From positions 186,001 through 250,000 of the forward strand of contig NZ_AYMU01000004.1 in assembly GCF_000633395.1 (NCBI RefSeq): a stretch of DNA of 64,000 nt, given 5' to 3'. The translations under genes were made by a program, and so were the position numbers. Source of the stretch: Pseudomonas sp. PH1b (GTDB lineage Bacteria; Pseudomonadota; Gammaproteobacteria; Pseudomonadales; Pseudomonadaceae). Under the pieces are notes generated by a model, which was not told the DNA's origin, searched no databases, and worked only from the letters and a program-made list of their open reading frames with translations. Shown here piece by piece: positions 7,605 through 15,425 of this stretch (the stretch's first letter is position 1; each line of letters opens with the position of its first letter).

Positions 7605-8648
7605 ATGACCCCAGCGTTTCGAATCGTCGCTGATGGCCGGGACATCACCGCGCAGATCAACGACCGCTTGCTGACCCTGCGCACCACGGACAAGCCCGGC
7701 ATGGAGTCGGACGAATTCGAGCTGCGCATCGATGACCGCGACGGTGCCGTGGCCCTGCCCCGGCGGGGTGCGAACATCGAAGTCTTCCTCGGCTACGCCG
7801 GCCAGGAATTGACCCGCCTGGGGCGCTACACCGTGGATGAAGTGGTGGTGAGCGGGCCGCCCGATGCCATCGAGATCCGCGGCAAGGCCAGCGACATGCG
7901 CGGCATTGGCAAGACCAGCCGCAGTGGCAGTTGGGAGAATGTCCCGCTGCAGCTGATCGTCCGTGATCTGGCGGCGCGCAACGGCTGGCAGCCGATCTGC
8001 CCGCTCGCCATCAAGGTGCCGCGCATCGATCAGCTCAATGAGTCCGATTTCAATTTCATCACCCGCCTGGCCCGGCAATACGACTGCACCGCCAAGGTGG
8101 CCGAAGGCAAGCTGCTGGTACTGCCCCGCCAGGGCGGCCAGAGTGCCAGCGGCAAGGCCCTGGGGCTTGTCACCCTCGGCCGCGGCGACGTCAGTCGCTA
8201 CCAGTTTCGCCTGAGTGACGGCAGCACCCACAAGGCGGTGCAGACCCGACACCAGGACCCCAAGAGCGGAAAGCTGCGGGTCATCGACCTGGGTAACGAC
8301 GACGCGCCGAGTGATTCGCCGGCGGTGTACACCGAGCGCCACCTGTACCCGAACAAAGCCGCCGCCGAGCAGGCCGCCAAGGCTCGCTTGGCGGCCTTCA
8401 ATCGCAGCACCGCCAGCCTGCGCCTGGACCTTGCGGGGCGTACCGATCTGTTTGCCGAGCGCATGATCAATGCCCAGGGGTTCAAGGCCGGGCTCGATGG
8501 CGACTACCTGGTGGATTCGGTCGAGCAGCTGTTCACCCCATCCGGGTGGACGACCACGGTCGAGTGCAACGGCGGCAAGAAGGGCAAGGCCAAGGCCAAA
8601 GGCAAGCCGCCCCAGGCCCGCAAACCCCTCAGGGTCGAGCAGCTCTGA
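7605..8648 (+). CDS. Baseplate hub / late control protein D (P2 gpD-like)
   Basis: 347 residues, like P2 gpD (387). The sequence contains the D/VgrG hub-family features: FRIVADGRDIT at the start, an SDEFELRIDD segment, DAIEIRGKASDM, and ESDFNFITRLARQYD. The protein forms the trimeric baseplate hub between tube and spike; in P2 gene D is often called late control. The C-terminus is a Lys-rich tail (GKKGKAKAKGK). It closes the P2-like tail gene series; a secreted glycosidase follows 50 bases later. Confidence 0.93.
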   Translation: MTPAFRIVADGRDITAQINDRLLTLRTTDKPGMESDEFELRIDDRDGAVALPRRGANIEVFLGYAGQELTRLGRYTVDEVVVSGPPDAIEIRGKASDMRGIGKTSRSGSWENVPLQLIVRDLAARNGWQPICPLAIKVPRIDQLNESDFNFITRLARQYDCTAKVAEGKLLVLPRQGGQSASGKALGLVTLGRGDVSRYQFRLSDGSTHKAVQTRHQDPKSGKLRVIDLGNDDAPSDSPAVYTERHLYPNKAAAEQAAKARLAAFNRSTASLRLDLAGRTDLFAERMINAQGFKAGLDGDYLVDSVEQLFTPSGWTTTVECNGGKKGKAKAKGKPPQARKPLRVEQL

Positions 8649-8698
8649 GCGTTGATCATCTTCCCCACTGACGCGGCAAGCCGCCTCCAGGAGTATTC

Positions 8699-9835
8699 AT
8701 GAATCCAGGTATCACCCTGCCGATCCGGCATTTTTTCCGCACCTTGATCGCCACGTGCAGCTTGCTGTTGGCAACCGCAAGCCATGGGGCTCCGTTTGTC
8801 CTGGCCTACACCGACGGCCAGGTCGAAGCGTCCTACAGCAACCTGCAGGCGTTCCACCGCAACCTGTCTGCCGTCGGTCTGGGCAGCACCTACGGCCTGA
8901 CCGTCACCGGCAAGCTGCACCAGGACGGCATGAACGAAACCACGCAGAACATCATTCGTTTTGCCAAGAGCCAATCCCTGGCGCTGTACCCGACCGTCTC
9001 CGACTACAACGAAGACATCGGCGCCTTCGACCCGGCGATCTCCCACTCCATCCTCAACGACCGGGCCTTGAGCACGGGCACCATCAAGCAGTTGGTCAAG
9101 CTGGCCAGGGACGGTGGATTCGCCGGCATCAACCTGGACTTCGAGAAGGTCGAGCCGAGGAACCGCGCGGCGTTTTCCGCCTACGTCAAAGCCCTGGGCA
9201 ACGCCCTGCATGCCGGCAACAAGAAGCTGATCATCAGCATCCCGCCCAAGCTCAGCGACACCCAGCCCGAATACCTGCAAGGCTATGACTACAAGGCCCT
9301 GGGCGCGGCGGTGGACTACTTCCAGGTGATGACCTACGACCAGGTCGGGCCGGGCTGGAGCAGTGGCGGCTTCCACCGTGAAGTCTGGCCCGGCCCGGAA
9401 TCGGGCGCTGACTGGCAGCTGGCGTTGCTGAGCTACGCCGTGTCACGTGTACCGGCGAGCAAGGTCCTTTCCGGGCTGCCCGCCTATGGCCAGGACTACA
9501 GCATCGGCAACCGGGTGCACTGGTCGGCCTACTCGGAAATCATTGTCGAACACCGGGCGGTTACTCATCGGGATCCAGCCTCCGCGACGCCCTACGCCAC
9601 CTGGGGCCCGGTCCAGACCTTCGCCGATGGCGTGGAGTGGACCCCGCAGCGAGCGCAACCGGTGCTCTGGTACGACGACGCCGCCAGCATCAAGACCAAG
9701 ACCGCCCTGGTGGCCAGGTTGGGCCTGGCTGGCACCAGCGTCTGGGCCATGGGCTATGAAAATGCCGAGTTCTGGACGGCGCTGCAGTCCGGGCTCAAGG
9801 CCGGCAGTGAACTCTTGCCGGCAGGGCGCGAGTGA
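8699..9835 (+). CDS. Secreted GH18-family glycosidase, candidate lysis enzyme
   Basis: 378 residues with an N-terminal signal peptide: basic start, hydrophobic core around LIATCSLLLATAS, and a likely cut after ASHGA. The mature part has the GH18 barrel signature GFAGINLDFE at 140-149, with D147 and catalytic E149, and the later VMTYDQ and SVWAMGY strand motifs. The form AGINLDFE is closer to YaaH/spore-type peptidoglycan GH18 enzymes than to chitin-type DGxDxDxE. In R-pyocin clusters the endolysin follows gene D, so this may be the lytic enzyme of the P2-like module, exported by Sec. A chitinase role is possible. Catalysis is well supported, role is inference. Confidence 0.8.
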   Translation: MNPGITLPIRHFFRTLIATCSLLLATASHGAPFVLAYTDGQVEASYSNLQAFHRNLSAVGLGSTYGLTVTGKLHQDGMNETTQNIIRFAKSQSLALYPTVSDYNEDIGAFDPAISHSILNDRALSTGTIKQLVKLARDGGFAGINLDFEKVEPRNRAAFSAYVKALGNALHAGNKKLIISIPPKLSDTQPEYLQGYDYKALGAAVDYFQVMTYDQVGPGWSSGGFHREVWPGPESGADWQLALLSYAVSRVPASKVLSGLPAYGQDYSIGNRVHWSAYSEIIVEHRAVTHRDPASATPYATWGPVQTFADGVEWTPQRAQPVLWYDDAASIKTKTALVARLGLAGTSVWAMGYENAEFWTALQSGLKAGSELLPAGRE

Positions 9836-9902
9836 TCCTGGCTACGCCAGAGTTCCGGGGGCTGCCCCGGGTAACGTTCGACGGATAGAGAGGACTGCCC
9901 CC

Positions 9903-10094
9903 ATGAATGACGAAGACCTTGCGGCGATCAATCGGCTGATCGCCGCACTTCAGGTCCAGACCGATGGACAGACTGCCTTGAACAGCGCCATTCGCCTGCT
10001 GGCGCACAGCAACCAGGCGCTGGTGGATCTGATCAAGAGTCGTGAGCCGGACCCCAATGCTCCCCCTTATCTGGATGGCTCGCCGGCCCCCTGA
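9903..10094 (+). CDS. Small hypothetical protein of tailocin region
   Basis: 63 residues from ATG 9903, preceded by AGAGAGGACTGCCCC. It is Ala/Leu/Gln-rich and probably helical over residues 1-46 (DLAAINRLIAALQ, then LNSAIRLLAHS), then ends in a Pro/Asp-rich tail. No signal peptide or clear membrane segment is seen. It lies between the GH18 gene and the lambda-like tube gene; a small protein in a comparable place occurs in pyocin clusters. No function assigned. Confidence 0.5.
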   Translation: MNDEDLAAINRLIAALQVQTDGQTALNSAIRLLAHSNQALVDLIKSREPDPNAPPYLDGSPAP

Positions 10095-10142
10095 ACCCAG
10101 GGTTCCAGCGTTTTGAGCTTCCTCCCCGAGTAACACTCACAG

Positions 10143-10163
10143 CCCGCCGTCGCGGGTTTTTTT
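10143..10163 (+). promoter_or_regulatory. Intercistronic hairpin with U-tract before the F-type tube gene
   Basis: CCCGC and GCGGG arms are followed by seven T residues and then CTGGAGAACACC before ATG 10185. It may terminate the upstream unit and leave the tube gene as the first gene of a new mRNA end. Confidence 0.6.
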
Positions 10164-10184
10164 ATGTTGTCTGGAGAACACCTG

Positions 10185-10676
10185 ATGTCGATTCTTACCC
10201 AAGGTACGCAAATCTTTGCCCTGGTTCCCTCTGTCACTGGCAGCGGCCCCTACACGGTGCTGGAAATCGAGCACGCCACTTCCTTCGATCCGGGCGGTGC
10301 ACCTGCCGAGCAGATCGAAGACACCAGCCTCAATGCCCAAGAGCGCAGCTACAAGAAGGGCCTGCGGACCCCAGGCACCGCCAGCCTGGGGCTGAACGCC
10401 GACCCGGCCAACGCCAGCCATATCCGCCTGCATCAACTGTCCGAAGCCAATGGCGATACCAGCGTCAAATGGGTCGTCGGCTGGTCCGATGGCAAGGGTG
10501 TGCTGCCGACCGTCAACGCCAAGGGCGACAACTTCGAACTGCCTGCGACCCGCACCTGGTTCGCCTTCGATGGCTATGTCTCGGACTTCCCGTTCAACTT
10601 CGCGCTGAACGCTGTGGTCACCACCACCGTCACCATTCAGCGCACCGGCGGTTCCACCTGGATCAAGAAGGCCTGA
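10185..10676 (+). CDS. Flexible-tail major tube protein (lambda gpV-like)
   Basis: 163 residues from ATG 10185, with a GGAGAA ribosome-binding site. Beta-rich, with the features of siphovirus major tail proteins: [14 protein letters not shown] start, an [15 protein letters not shown] loop, and a [15 protein letters not shown] segment. Its position before a G/G-T type chaperone pair and a tape measure is the lambda order V-G-T-H. It builds the tube of the non-contractile (F-type) particle. No sheath gene accompanies this module. Confidence 0.88.
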   Translation: MSILTQGTQIFALVPSVTGSGPYTVLEIEHATSFDPGGAPAEQIEDTSLNAQERSYKKGLRTPGTASLGLNADPANASHIRLHQLSEANGDTSVKWVVGWSDGKGVLPTVNAKGDNFELPATRTWFAFDGYVSDFPFNFALNAVVTTTVTIQRTGGSTWIKKA

Positions 10677-10684
10677 ACCACGTC

Positions 10685-11032
10685 ATGAACCTCAAACAAC
10701 TGAAAGCCAAGGGCGGCATCGTCGATGCCCTGCCCGTGAAGAAACAGGTGAGCTGGACCCACCTCGACCACAAGACCGGCAAGGAGGTGACTGACACCTT
10801 GACCCTGCATGTACGTCGACAGTCCTTCGGTGTCATCGAGCGTCTGTTTGCCGAGAGTGACGGCGAGTTGAGCCGCAATGCCCGCTACATCGCCGCGTCG
10901 GTAGCGCTGGGTGCTGACGGCTCGGAGGCTCTCAGCTATGACGATGCCTACGGGCTGGAACCGTCTCTGGGCTTCCTGATTCTCAATGCGGTGAATGAGG
11001 TCAATGGCACCGGTGGTGCGGCAAAAAACTGA
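10685..11032 (+). CDS. Tail assembly chaperone G-like, 0-frame product
   Basis: 115 residues. The protein has the usual features of lambda gpG-type chaperones: a basic N-terminus (LKQLKAKGG), a beta hairpin (VTDTLTLHVRR), and a helical C-terminal half. It starts eight bases after the tube gene. The gene ends with GCA AAA AAC TGA. The heptamer A AAA AAC at 11023-11029 directly precedes the stop and would allow a -1 slip into the next frame, giving a G-T type fusion. Like lambda G and G-T, both products would bind the tape measure protein. Confidence 0.85.
   Translation: MNLKQLKAKGGIVDALPVKKQVSWTHLDHKTGKEVTDTLTLHVRRQSFGVIERLFAESDGELSRNARYIAASVALGADGSEALSYDDAYGLEPSLGFLILNAVNEVNGTGGAAKN
11023..11029 (+). 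other. Programmed -1 frameshift site (A AAA AAC)
   Basis: The heptamer is in the correct phase (X XXY YYZ) at the end of the G-like gene, one codon before its TGA stop. Slippage continues at CTG 11029 in a frame open to 11316. Lambda uses G GGA AAG at the same place. Confidence 0.82.
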
Positions 11033-11316
11033 CGGCCGCCGATGAGTTCTGGCACGAGCTGGTGCTGAACGGAGTTGGCGGCCGGACCATTGCCGAAGCC
11101 AAGGAACGCATGACCTACCAGGAAGCCCTGGCATGGGGGCGCTATATCGACCGATATGGTTCCTTGCATACCGGTAGGCGGCTGGAGGCGGGCAGCGCCC
11201 TGGTGGCGCTGCAGACCCACCGGCTGGGCGGAGGCATGGCGGAGTTACTGGACTTCATGCCTCACGAACAACGTTTGGGGCTTTCGCTCGAACGCGCAAT
11301 GAACGAGTGGCGCTGA
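11029..11316 (+). CDS. T-like extension of the G-T tail chaperone
   Basis: 95 residues after the slip at A AAA AAC, beginning LTAADEFWHELVLNGVGG. The segments MTYQEALAWGRYI and YIDRYGSLHTGRRLE are typical of the lambda T-domain seen in Pseudomonas F-type tails. No convincing start codon with a ribosome-binding site lies at the frame entry, which supports expression only as a fusion with the upstream chaperone. In lambda the T part recruits the tube subunit to the tape measure. It ends 58 bases before the tape measure gene. Confidence 0.82.
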   Translation: MTAADEFWHELVLNGVGGRTIAEAKERMTYQEALAWGRYIDRYGSLHTGRRLEAGSALVALQTHRLGGGMAELLDFMPHEQRLGLSLERAMNEWR

Positions 11317-11333
11317 CCCAGGCCACTTTTCCC

Positions 11334-11356
11334 AAACCCGTTTCGACGGGTTTTTT
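11334..11356 (+). promoter_or_regulatory. Intercistronic hairpin with U-tract before the F-type tape measure
   Basis: AAACCCG and CGGGTTT arms with six T residues, then ACCCGGAGAAACCT before ATG 11375. Part of the repeated hairpin series. Confidence 0.6.
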
Positions 11357-11374
11357 CATGACCCGGAGAAACCT

Positions 11375-12790
11375 ATGGCAACTGCTTCCCGAGGGAGTCT
11401 GCAACTGGACCTTGGCGACCTGGAGCGGACCCTGAACAAGGCCCAGCGTATTACCGACCAAGGCATGCGCAACATGCAGCTACGGGTCGAAGAGGCCGGC
11501 AGGAAAATCGCCGCTGCTCTGGCGAACTCGCAGGCTTCGGCACTGGATACGACTGCCAGTGCCTTTGATGATCTACGCAAGGCTTACGACCCGGCTGCCA
11601 GAGCGGCCGATGATTTTTCAAAAAGCCAAAGCTCCTTGAACGCACTGCTCCAGCAGAACAAAAGTGCTGGAACCGAGTATGCGCAAACCTTGGAGGCATC
11701 TGGAAAAAAGTTTCGGGCGTACTCCACCGAGCTTGAGTCACTGCGTACTTCCGGTGCCCTTGCCGCCTCTCAGTTGGGGCGGGGGAGGCGTCAGCAGGAC
11801 CTGGCCACGCAACTGAGTGCCAACGATGAAAAGTATGCGTTGGCACGCGAGGCCCTGGACAAGCAATACCCACAAGGCGCGACTCAGGCACCAGCGACCT
11901 ATGCCGACACAGCGGGAATCAGGTTTCCAGCGGGAGATGCCTATGGTCGTGGCGCGGAGAGGGCCGACGACTATGCCATCAAACTGGATGAGCTGAAGAC
12001 CAAGCACAGTGACATGACACTGCAGATTCAAAGCAACTATGTACAGATGAGCGAGTCTCTCGGCGACTGGAAAAATGGTGCCTCCTCTGCCTGGGACGAT
12101 TACATGAACAAGGCCGGTGACGTCGCCGCTCAGTCGAAGGCGGTGTTCACCAGCGCTTTCGAGCAGATGGACGCGGCGATTCTCCAGTTCGCCACTACGG
12201 GCAAGTTTTCCTTCTCCGATTTTGCCAAGTCGGTGCTCAAGGACATGGCGATGCTGGCGGCGAAGACGGCGGCGTCCAAAGCCTTGAGTTCGTTGTTTGG
12301 AATGGTCGGCTCGGCCGTGATGAGCCTTTGGCCCAGCGCTGCTCCGGCTGCAAGCACGTTCACGGTTGATGGCGCCACGACTGTATTCAAGCCGCAGATC
12401 GATGCGTCCAGCCTGTCCCCTCCTGTATTCCCTCATGCCAAGGGCGGTGCCTTCACCAACACGGTGGCCACCGCTCCAATGTTGGCTCCTATGGCCCTGT
12501 TCGGTGAAGCCGGCCCAGAGGCAATCATGCCCTTAAGTCGCGCTGCCGACGGTTCGCTGGGGGTCGTTGCACTGGGTGGCGGACAGTCCGGCACCACCAG
12601 CAATCAGCAAGTGCTGATCCAACAGACCATCAACGTGCCTGACGGACAAGCCGGTGCTTCGGGTGCCGGCATGAATTCCCAGAGCCTGGCCAATGCCTAC
12701 GCCAGCGCGGCAAAACAGGGCGCTGCCGAGCAGATCGCGCGTGACCTGAAACCGGGCGGCCAGATCTGGTCCGTCATCAACGGCCGCTGA
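11375..12790 (+). CDS. Flexible-tail tape measure protein (lambda gpH-like, short)
   Basis: 471 residues, well below lambda gpH (853). Residues 1-190 are Ala/Gln/Glu-rich and helical. The lambda tape measure C-terminal domain is recognisable at about 225-310, from NGASSAWDDYMN through FSFSDFAKSVLKDMA to KALSSLFG. The end carries the FGEAGPEAIMPL motif seen near the C-terminus of many tape measures. It would set a short tail, roughly 70 nm by the usual residue-length rule (inference). It follows the G/G-T chaperone and precedes M, as in lambda. No frameshift is evident, so the short length looks genuine. Confidence 0.9.
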   Translation: MATASRGSLQLDLGDLERTLNKAQRITDQGMRNMQLRVEEAGRKIAAALANSQASALDTTASAFDDLRKAYDPAARAADDFSKSQSSLNALLQQNKSAGTEYAQTLEASGKKFRAYSTELESLRTSGALAASQLGRGRRQQDLATQLSANDEKYALAREALDKQYPQGATQAPATYADTAGIRFPAGDAYGRGAERADDYAIKLDELKTKHSDMTLQIQSNYVQMSESLGDWKNGASSAWDDYMNKAGDVAAQSKAVFTSAFEQMDAAILQFATTGKFSFSDFAKSVLKDMAMLAAKTAASKALSSLFGMVGSAVMSLWPSAAPAASTFTVDGATTVFKPQIDASSLSPPVFPHAKGGAFTNTVATAPMLAPMALFGEAGPEAIMPLSRAADGSLGVVALGGGQSGTTSNQQVLIQQTINVPDGQAGASGAGMNSQSLANAYASAAKQGAAEQIARDLKPGGQIWSVINGR

Positions 12791-12828
12791 TTCCCAGCGG
12801 CCGCAACGGCTCACGCCCGGAGAACACC

Positions 12829-13167
12829 ATGACTATCGAAACATTCACTTGGGTACCCAAGATCGAGCCCGTGGGCAGTGTCGAATTTCGCCTCAAGTCG
12901 GCGCGCTTTGGCGACGGTTACCAGCAAGTGGCCCAGGACGGGATCAACAACAAGAGTCAGTCCTGGCCGCTGACCTTTGTCGGCGACGACAAGACGATCA
13001 AACCCATCGTCGCCTTTATCGACGCCCATGCCGGAGCGATGCCGTTTTACTGGACGCCGCCCTTGGGCGAGCAGGCTTTGTATCGCTGCAAGACTTATCA
13101 ACCCTCGCCGTTGGGGGCGGGAATTTATTCGCTCAGTGCGACTTTTGAACAGGCATTTCATCCATGA
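12829..13167 (+). CDS. Minor tail protein M-like
   Basis: 112 residues, like lambda gpM (109). The pattern FTWVPKIEPVGSVEFRLKSARFGDGYQQ at the start and FYWTPPLGE in the middle is diagnostic of the phage minor tail (gpM) family. The protein joins the tape measure initiator complex at the tail tip. GGAGAACACC precedes the ATG at 12829. It overlaps the following fibre gene by four bases; in lambda gene L would come next. Confidence 0.92.
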   Translation: MTIETFTWVPKIEPVGSVEFRLKSARFGDGYQQVAQDGINNKSQSWPLTFVGDDKTIKPIVAFIDAHAGAMPFYWTPPLGEQALYRCKTYQPSPLGAGIYSLSATFEQAFHP

Positions 13168-14810
13168 GTATTGATCCAGTCAACATCGGCAGTACGCCGA
13201 ATGATGGTAGTGGCCATGACCTGCGTTCTGGCGGTGCCATCATCAATGCAAACTTCGCCCAACTCGATGCCCGTACCGCGGCCGCACAGGCGAAGGCTGA
13301 TGCAGCAGTGCCTGGTTCTGAGCTTGGCGCCCGTGTGCGCTCGACGACGCTGGCTGGCCTGGGGTCGCTGGTTAATGCTGCCATCGTGGCCACGGACACA
13401 GTCCTGCAGGCCTTTGCGAAGTTGCAGGCCCAGATAAACCAGAGCATCAAGAAGGGCGAGTTCGGCCTGGGCGGTGACACGGGCGCCGATGCAGACGATT
13501 GCAACCTGATCACCAAGGGCGGCTACCACAAGGTCACGTCTGCCACCTTGAACCAGCCAGGGCAGGGCGGGTGCTCGCTTCAGCACGTCTCCCACTCACC
13601 CGGCTTTTGGACCCAGCTCGCGTTCGGTCAAGGCGCAGGCGCTGCAATGTGGCTTCGCAGTCAGGCCGGGGTGGCTCCCGGACCATGGGGTCGAGTGCTC
13701 AAGACTGGCGACTACGGGGTCGGGACCAAAGATACCGCGCTGATCCCCGGTAATACCCTTTCGACCAACCCTGAAACGGGTATCTATGGGTGGGCCGCTG
13801 ACACCGCAGGGGCGCCTTCCAATACCGAGGGTGGAATTGCGATCCATGGTAGCCGAGCTGCCGCCTGGGGCTGCAAGCTGATCATGTCGATCAACTCCGA
13901 CAAGCTCTGGTTTAAGCGCTGGAGCGCTGGCGTTGATCAGCCGCCAGTTCGCCTCGTTCTCCAGGGTGACTACGGGATTGGCACCAACTCCCCGCCAAAG
14001 ATCACTGACCTCAACAAAGCGCTCACTCAGGGCGTCTACAGTTGCGCCCTTGGAGCGACTGGCGCTCCAAGGGCGGACGTATTTGGGAGCCTTGAGGTAT
14101 CACCACACTCGGCAACTAGCGGCTCGCAGGTGTTTACCGCGACACAAGGGCACCCATTCGGTGAAAAGAAATGGTACAGGTCCTACACAAATACTCCTAC
14201 CACCTTCAGTCCATGGATGGAGATCCTGAAGGTTGGCGACTTCGGGCTGGGAGCCGCCTCGACTCCGTACAGCGGAACGGCAACACCGCCAGTCGCAGGG
14301 TTCTCAAGATTTGAGCCGGGCTCTCCCGCGAGGCCATCCGACCACTTCGGGACCCTTGTCGACGTCACCTATGACGTACCAACAGGTAGCTGGAATCAGA
14401 TTGGTATGACGCTTGACGCAAGCTACTTCGGGTTTAGGGGATCAATCAACGGGACCGTTCTTCCGTGGCGCCGGCTTGACACCCAGTACGTCGAGAACGT
14501 CAACGGCCGCGCCGTGCTGCTGGCTGACGGGACTATGATTTGCTGGACGGCAAGAAAAAGATCATCTAACACGTCAATACAGCAAGGGTCGCTCTGGCTT
14601 GACCTTGGTACGTGGTTTTCATGGGCCATTCCGTTTGTCGGCGATAGGCCGGCAGTGTCGTTTTCCGCTGATAACCCTGCTGGTAGCGCCTGCTGGTGCA
14701 TATCAAACACGGTAGCGTCACTTACCGGTGTTCTAGACGTTAGGACTGTTTCCGTCATTTCTGGCGCAGCCGCTGATATTTCGTGCGTAGCCATCGGGAG
14801 GTGGAAATAA
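13164..14810 (+). CDS. Multi-knob tail fibre inserted between M and L
   Basis: 548 residues. Four times it repeats a joint (I/V/L-L-K/Q-x-G-(D/E)-(Y/F)-G-(V/I/L)-G), at about residues 96, 177, 270 and 357, each followed by an 80-100 residue domain. The first domain (GGYHKVTSATLN, then GFWTQLAFG, then AMWLRSQ) looks like a pyocin-knob domain of Pseudomonas tail fibres. The C-terminus, with DGTMICWTARK and ending in AIGRWK, is a fibre tip. Such fibres normally sit after J in F-pyocins; here one splits M from L. It overlaps the next gene at TAATG. Likely a receptor-binding side fibre. Confidence 0.82.
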   Translation: MSIDPVNIGSTPNDGSGHDLRSGGAIINANFAQLDARTAAAQAKADAAVPGSELGARVRSTTLAGLGSLVNAAIVATDTVLQAFAKLQAQINQSIKKGEFGLGGDTGADADDCNLITKGGYHKVTSATLNQPGQGGCSLQHVSHSPGFWTQLAFGQGAGAAMWLRSQAGVAPGPWGRVLKTGDYGVGTKDTALIPGNTLSTNPETGIYGWAADTAGAPSNTEGGIAIHGSRAAAWGCKLIMSINSDKLWFKRWSAGVDQPPVRLVLQGDYGIGTNSPPKITDLNKALTQGVYSCALGATGAPRADVFGSLEVSPHSATSGSQVFTATQGHPFGEKKWYRSYTNTPTTFSPWMEILKVGDFGLGAASTPYSGTATPPVAGFSRFEPGSPARPSDHFGTLVDVTYDVPTGSWNQIGMTLDASYFGFRGSINGTVLPWRRLDTQYVENVNGRAVLLADGTMICWTARKRSSNTSIQQGSLWLDLGTWFSWAIPFVGDRPAVSFSADNPAGSACWCISNTVASLTGVLDVRTVSVISGAAADISCVAIGRWK

Positions 14811-15247
14811 TGAACTTCTATATCAAGCTGAGCCCCCAGGCACAGGTAAGCAATTACACACCTACAACGATATCTGTAAAAGGGGCCGTGATCACGATTG
14901 ACGGCCAGGACTTCGACCTGTCGCCGATTCCGGTCGGCAGCATGATTGATGGGGCCGACGTTCACGAGGTTGTTTTCCGAGGGGGTATCGAGCACCGCGA
15001 GGACGGGTATCACCTGACCATTCTATTTAGGACGCCACTACAGGCGCCGCGCCGTATGGCGTACCCCGAGAAGGTCACAACAACCGGCGACGGTCCCGTC
15101 GACCTTCCACAGCCTGACCCGGAACCAGAACACCCCCCAGTCATCGAGGAACTGAAAGATGGACCTGTCCAAGATCAAGCCGATACCTACCCAGGAGAGC
15201 ATCCAGAAAGAGCAGGAGGACCGCGAGGCCCGGAAGTACCTGTTTGA
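14810..15247 (+). CDS. Hypothetical fibre-associated protein
   Basis: 145 residues from ATG 14810, overlapping the fibre stop. Residues 1-95 are beta-rich, with a DFDLSPIPVGSMIDGADV segment and a YHLTILFRTPLQAPRRM stretch; the remainder is Pro/Glu-rich and probably disordered. Proteins of this size and layout often lie between fibre and chaperone genes in Pseudomonas prophages. The 3' end overlaps the small chaperone-like gene by 89 bases in another frame. No family assigned; a fibre accessory role is inferred from position. Confidence 0.6.
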   Translation: MNFYIKLSPQAQVSNYTPTTISVKGAVITIDGQDFDLSPIPVGSMIDGADVHEVVFRGGIEHREDGYHLTILFRTPLQAPRRMAYPEKVTTTGDGPVDLPQPDPEPEHPPVIEELKDGPVQDQADTYPGEHPERAGGPRGPEVPV

Positions 15248-15362
15248 AACCGATTGGTATGTGATGCGGTTGTTGGAAACTGGAAAGACCATTCCAGAAA
15301 ATGTATCCGCCAAGCGCACCCAAGCCCGCACCATGATCGGTGCAGGAATCGAAGCCCCATAG
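15159..15362 (+). CDS. Small tail fibre assembly-like protein
   Basis: 67 residues. The segment FETDWYVMRLLETGKTIP, followed by VSAKRTQART, matches the C-terminal signature of small tail fibre assembly proteins (E-T-D-W-Y-V-x-R then P-x-x-V-x-x-x-R). ATG 15159 lies within the previous gene and is followed by a Lys/Glu-rich start. It would help attach or fold the fibre at 13164-14810, completing an inserted fibre-accessory-chaperone cassette. Confidence 0.6.
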   Translation: MDLSKIKPIPTQESIQKEQEDREARKYLFETDWYVMRLLETGKTIPENVSAKRTQARTMIGAGIEAP

Positions 15363-15385
15363 GTTCCTACGCTGAGCCCCACAGG

Positions 15386-15410
15386 CCCGCCCTTGAGCGG
15401 GATTTTTTTT
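15386..15410 (+). promoter_or_regulatory. Intercistronic hairpin with U-tract before gene L
   Basis: CCCGC and GCGGG arms with eight T residues, then GCCCGAGGAAACACC before ATG 15426. It also marks the right border of the inserted fibre cassette. Confidence 0.6.
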
Positions 15411-15425
15411 GCCCGAGGAAACACC

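Noticed and set aside
13164..15362. Fibre cassette as part of the P2-like module
   Set aside because: It lies inside the lambda-like order between M and L with overlaps and same-strand coupling; assignment to the flexible tail is more economical.
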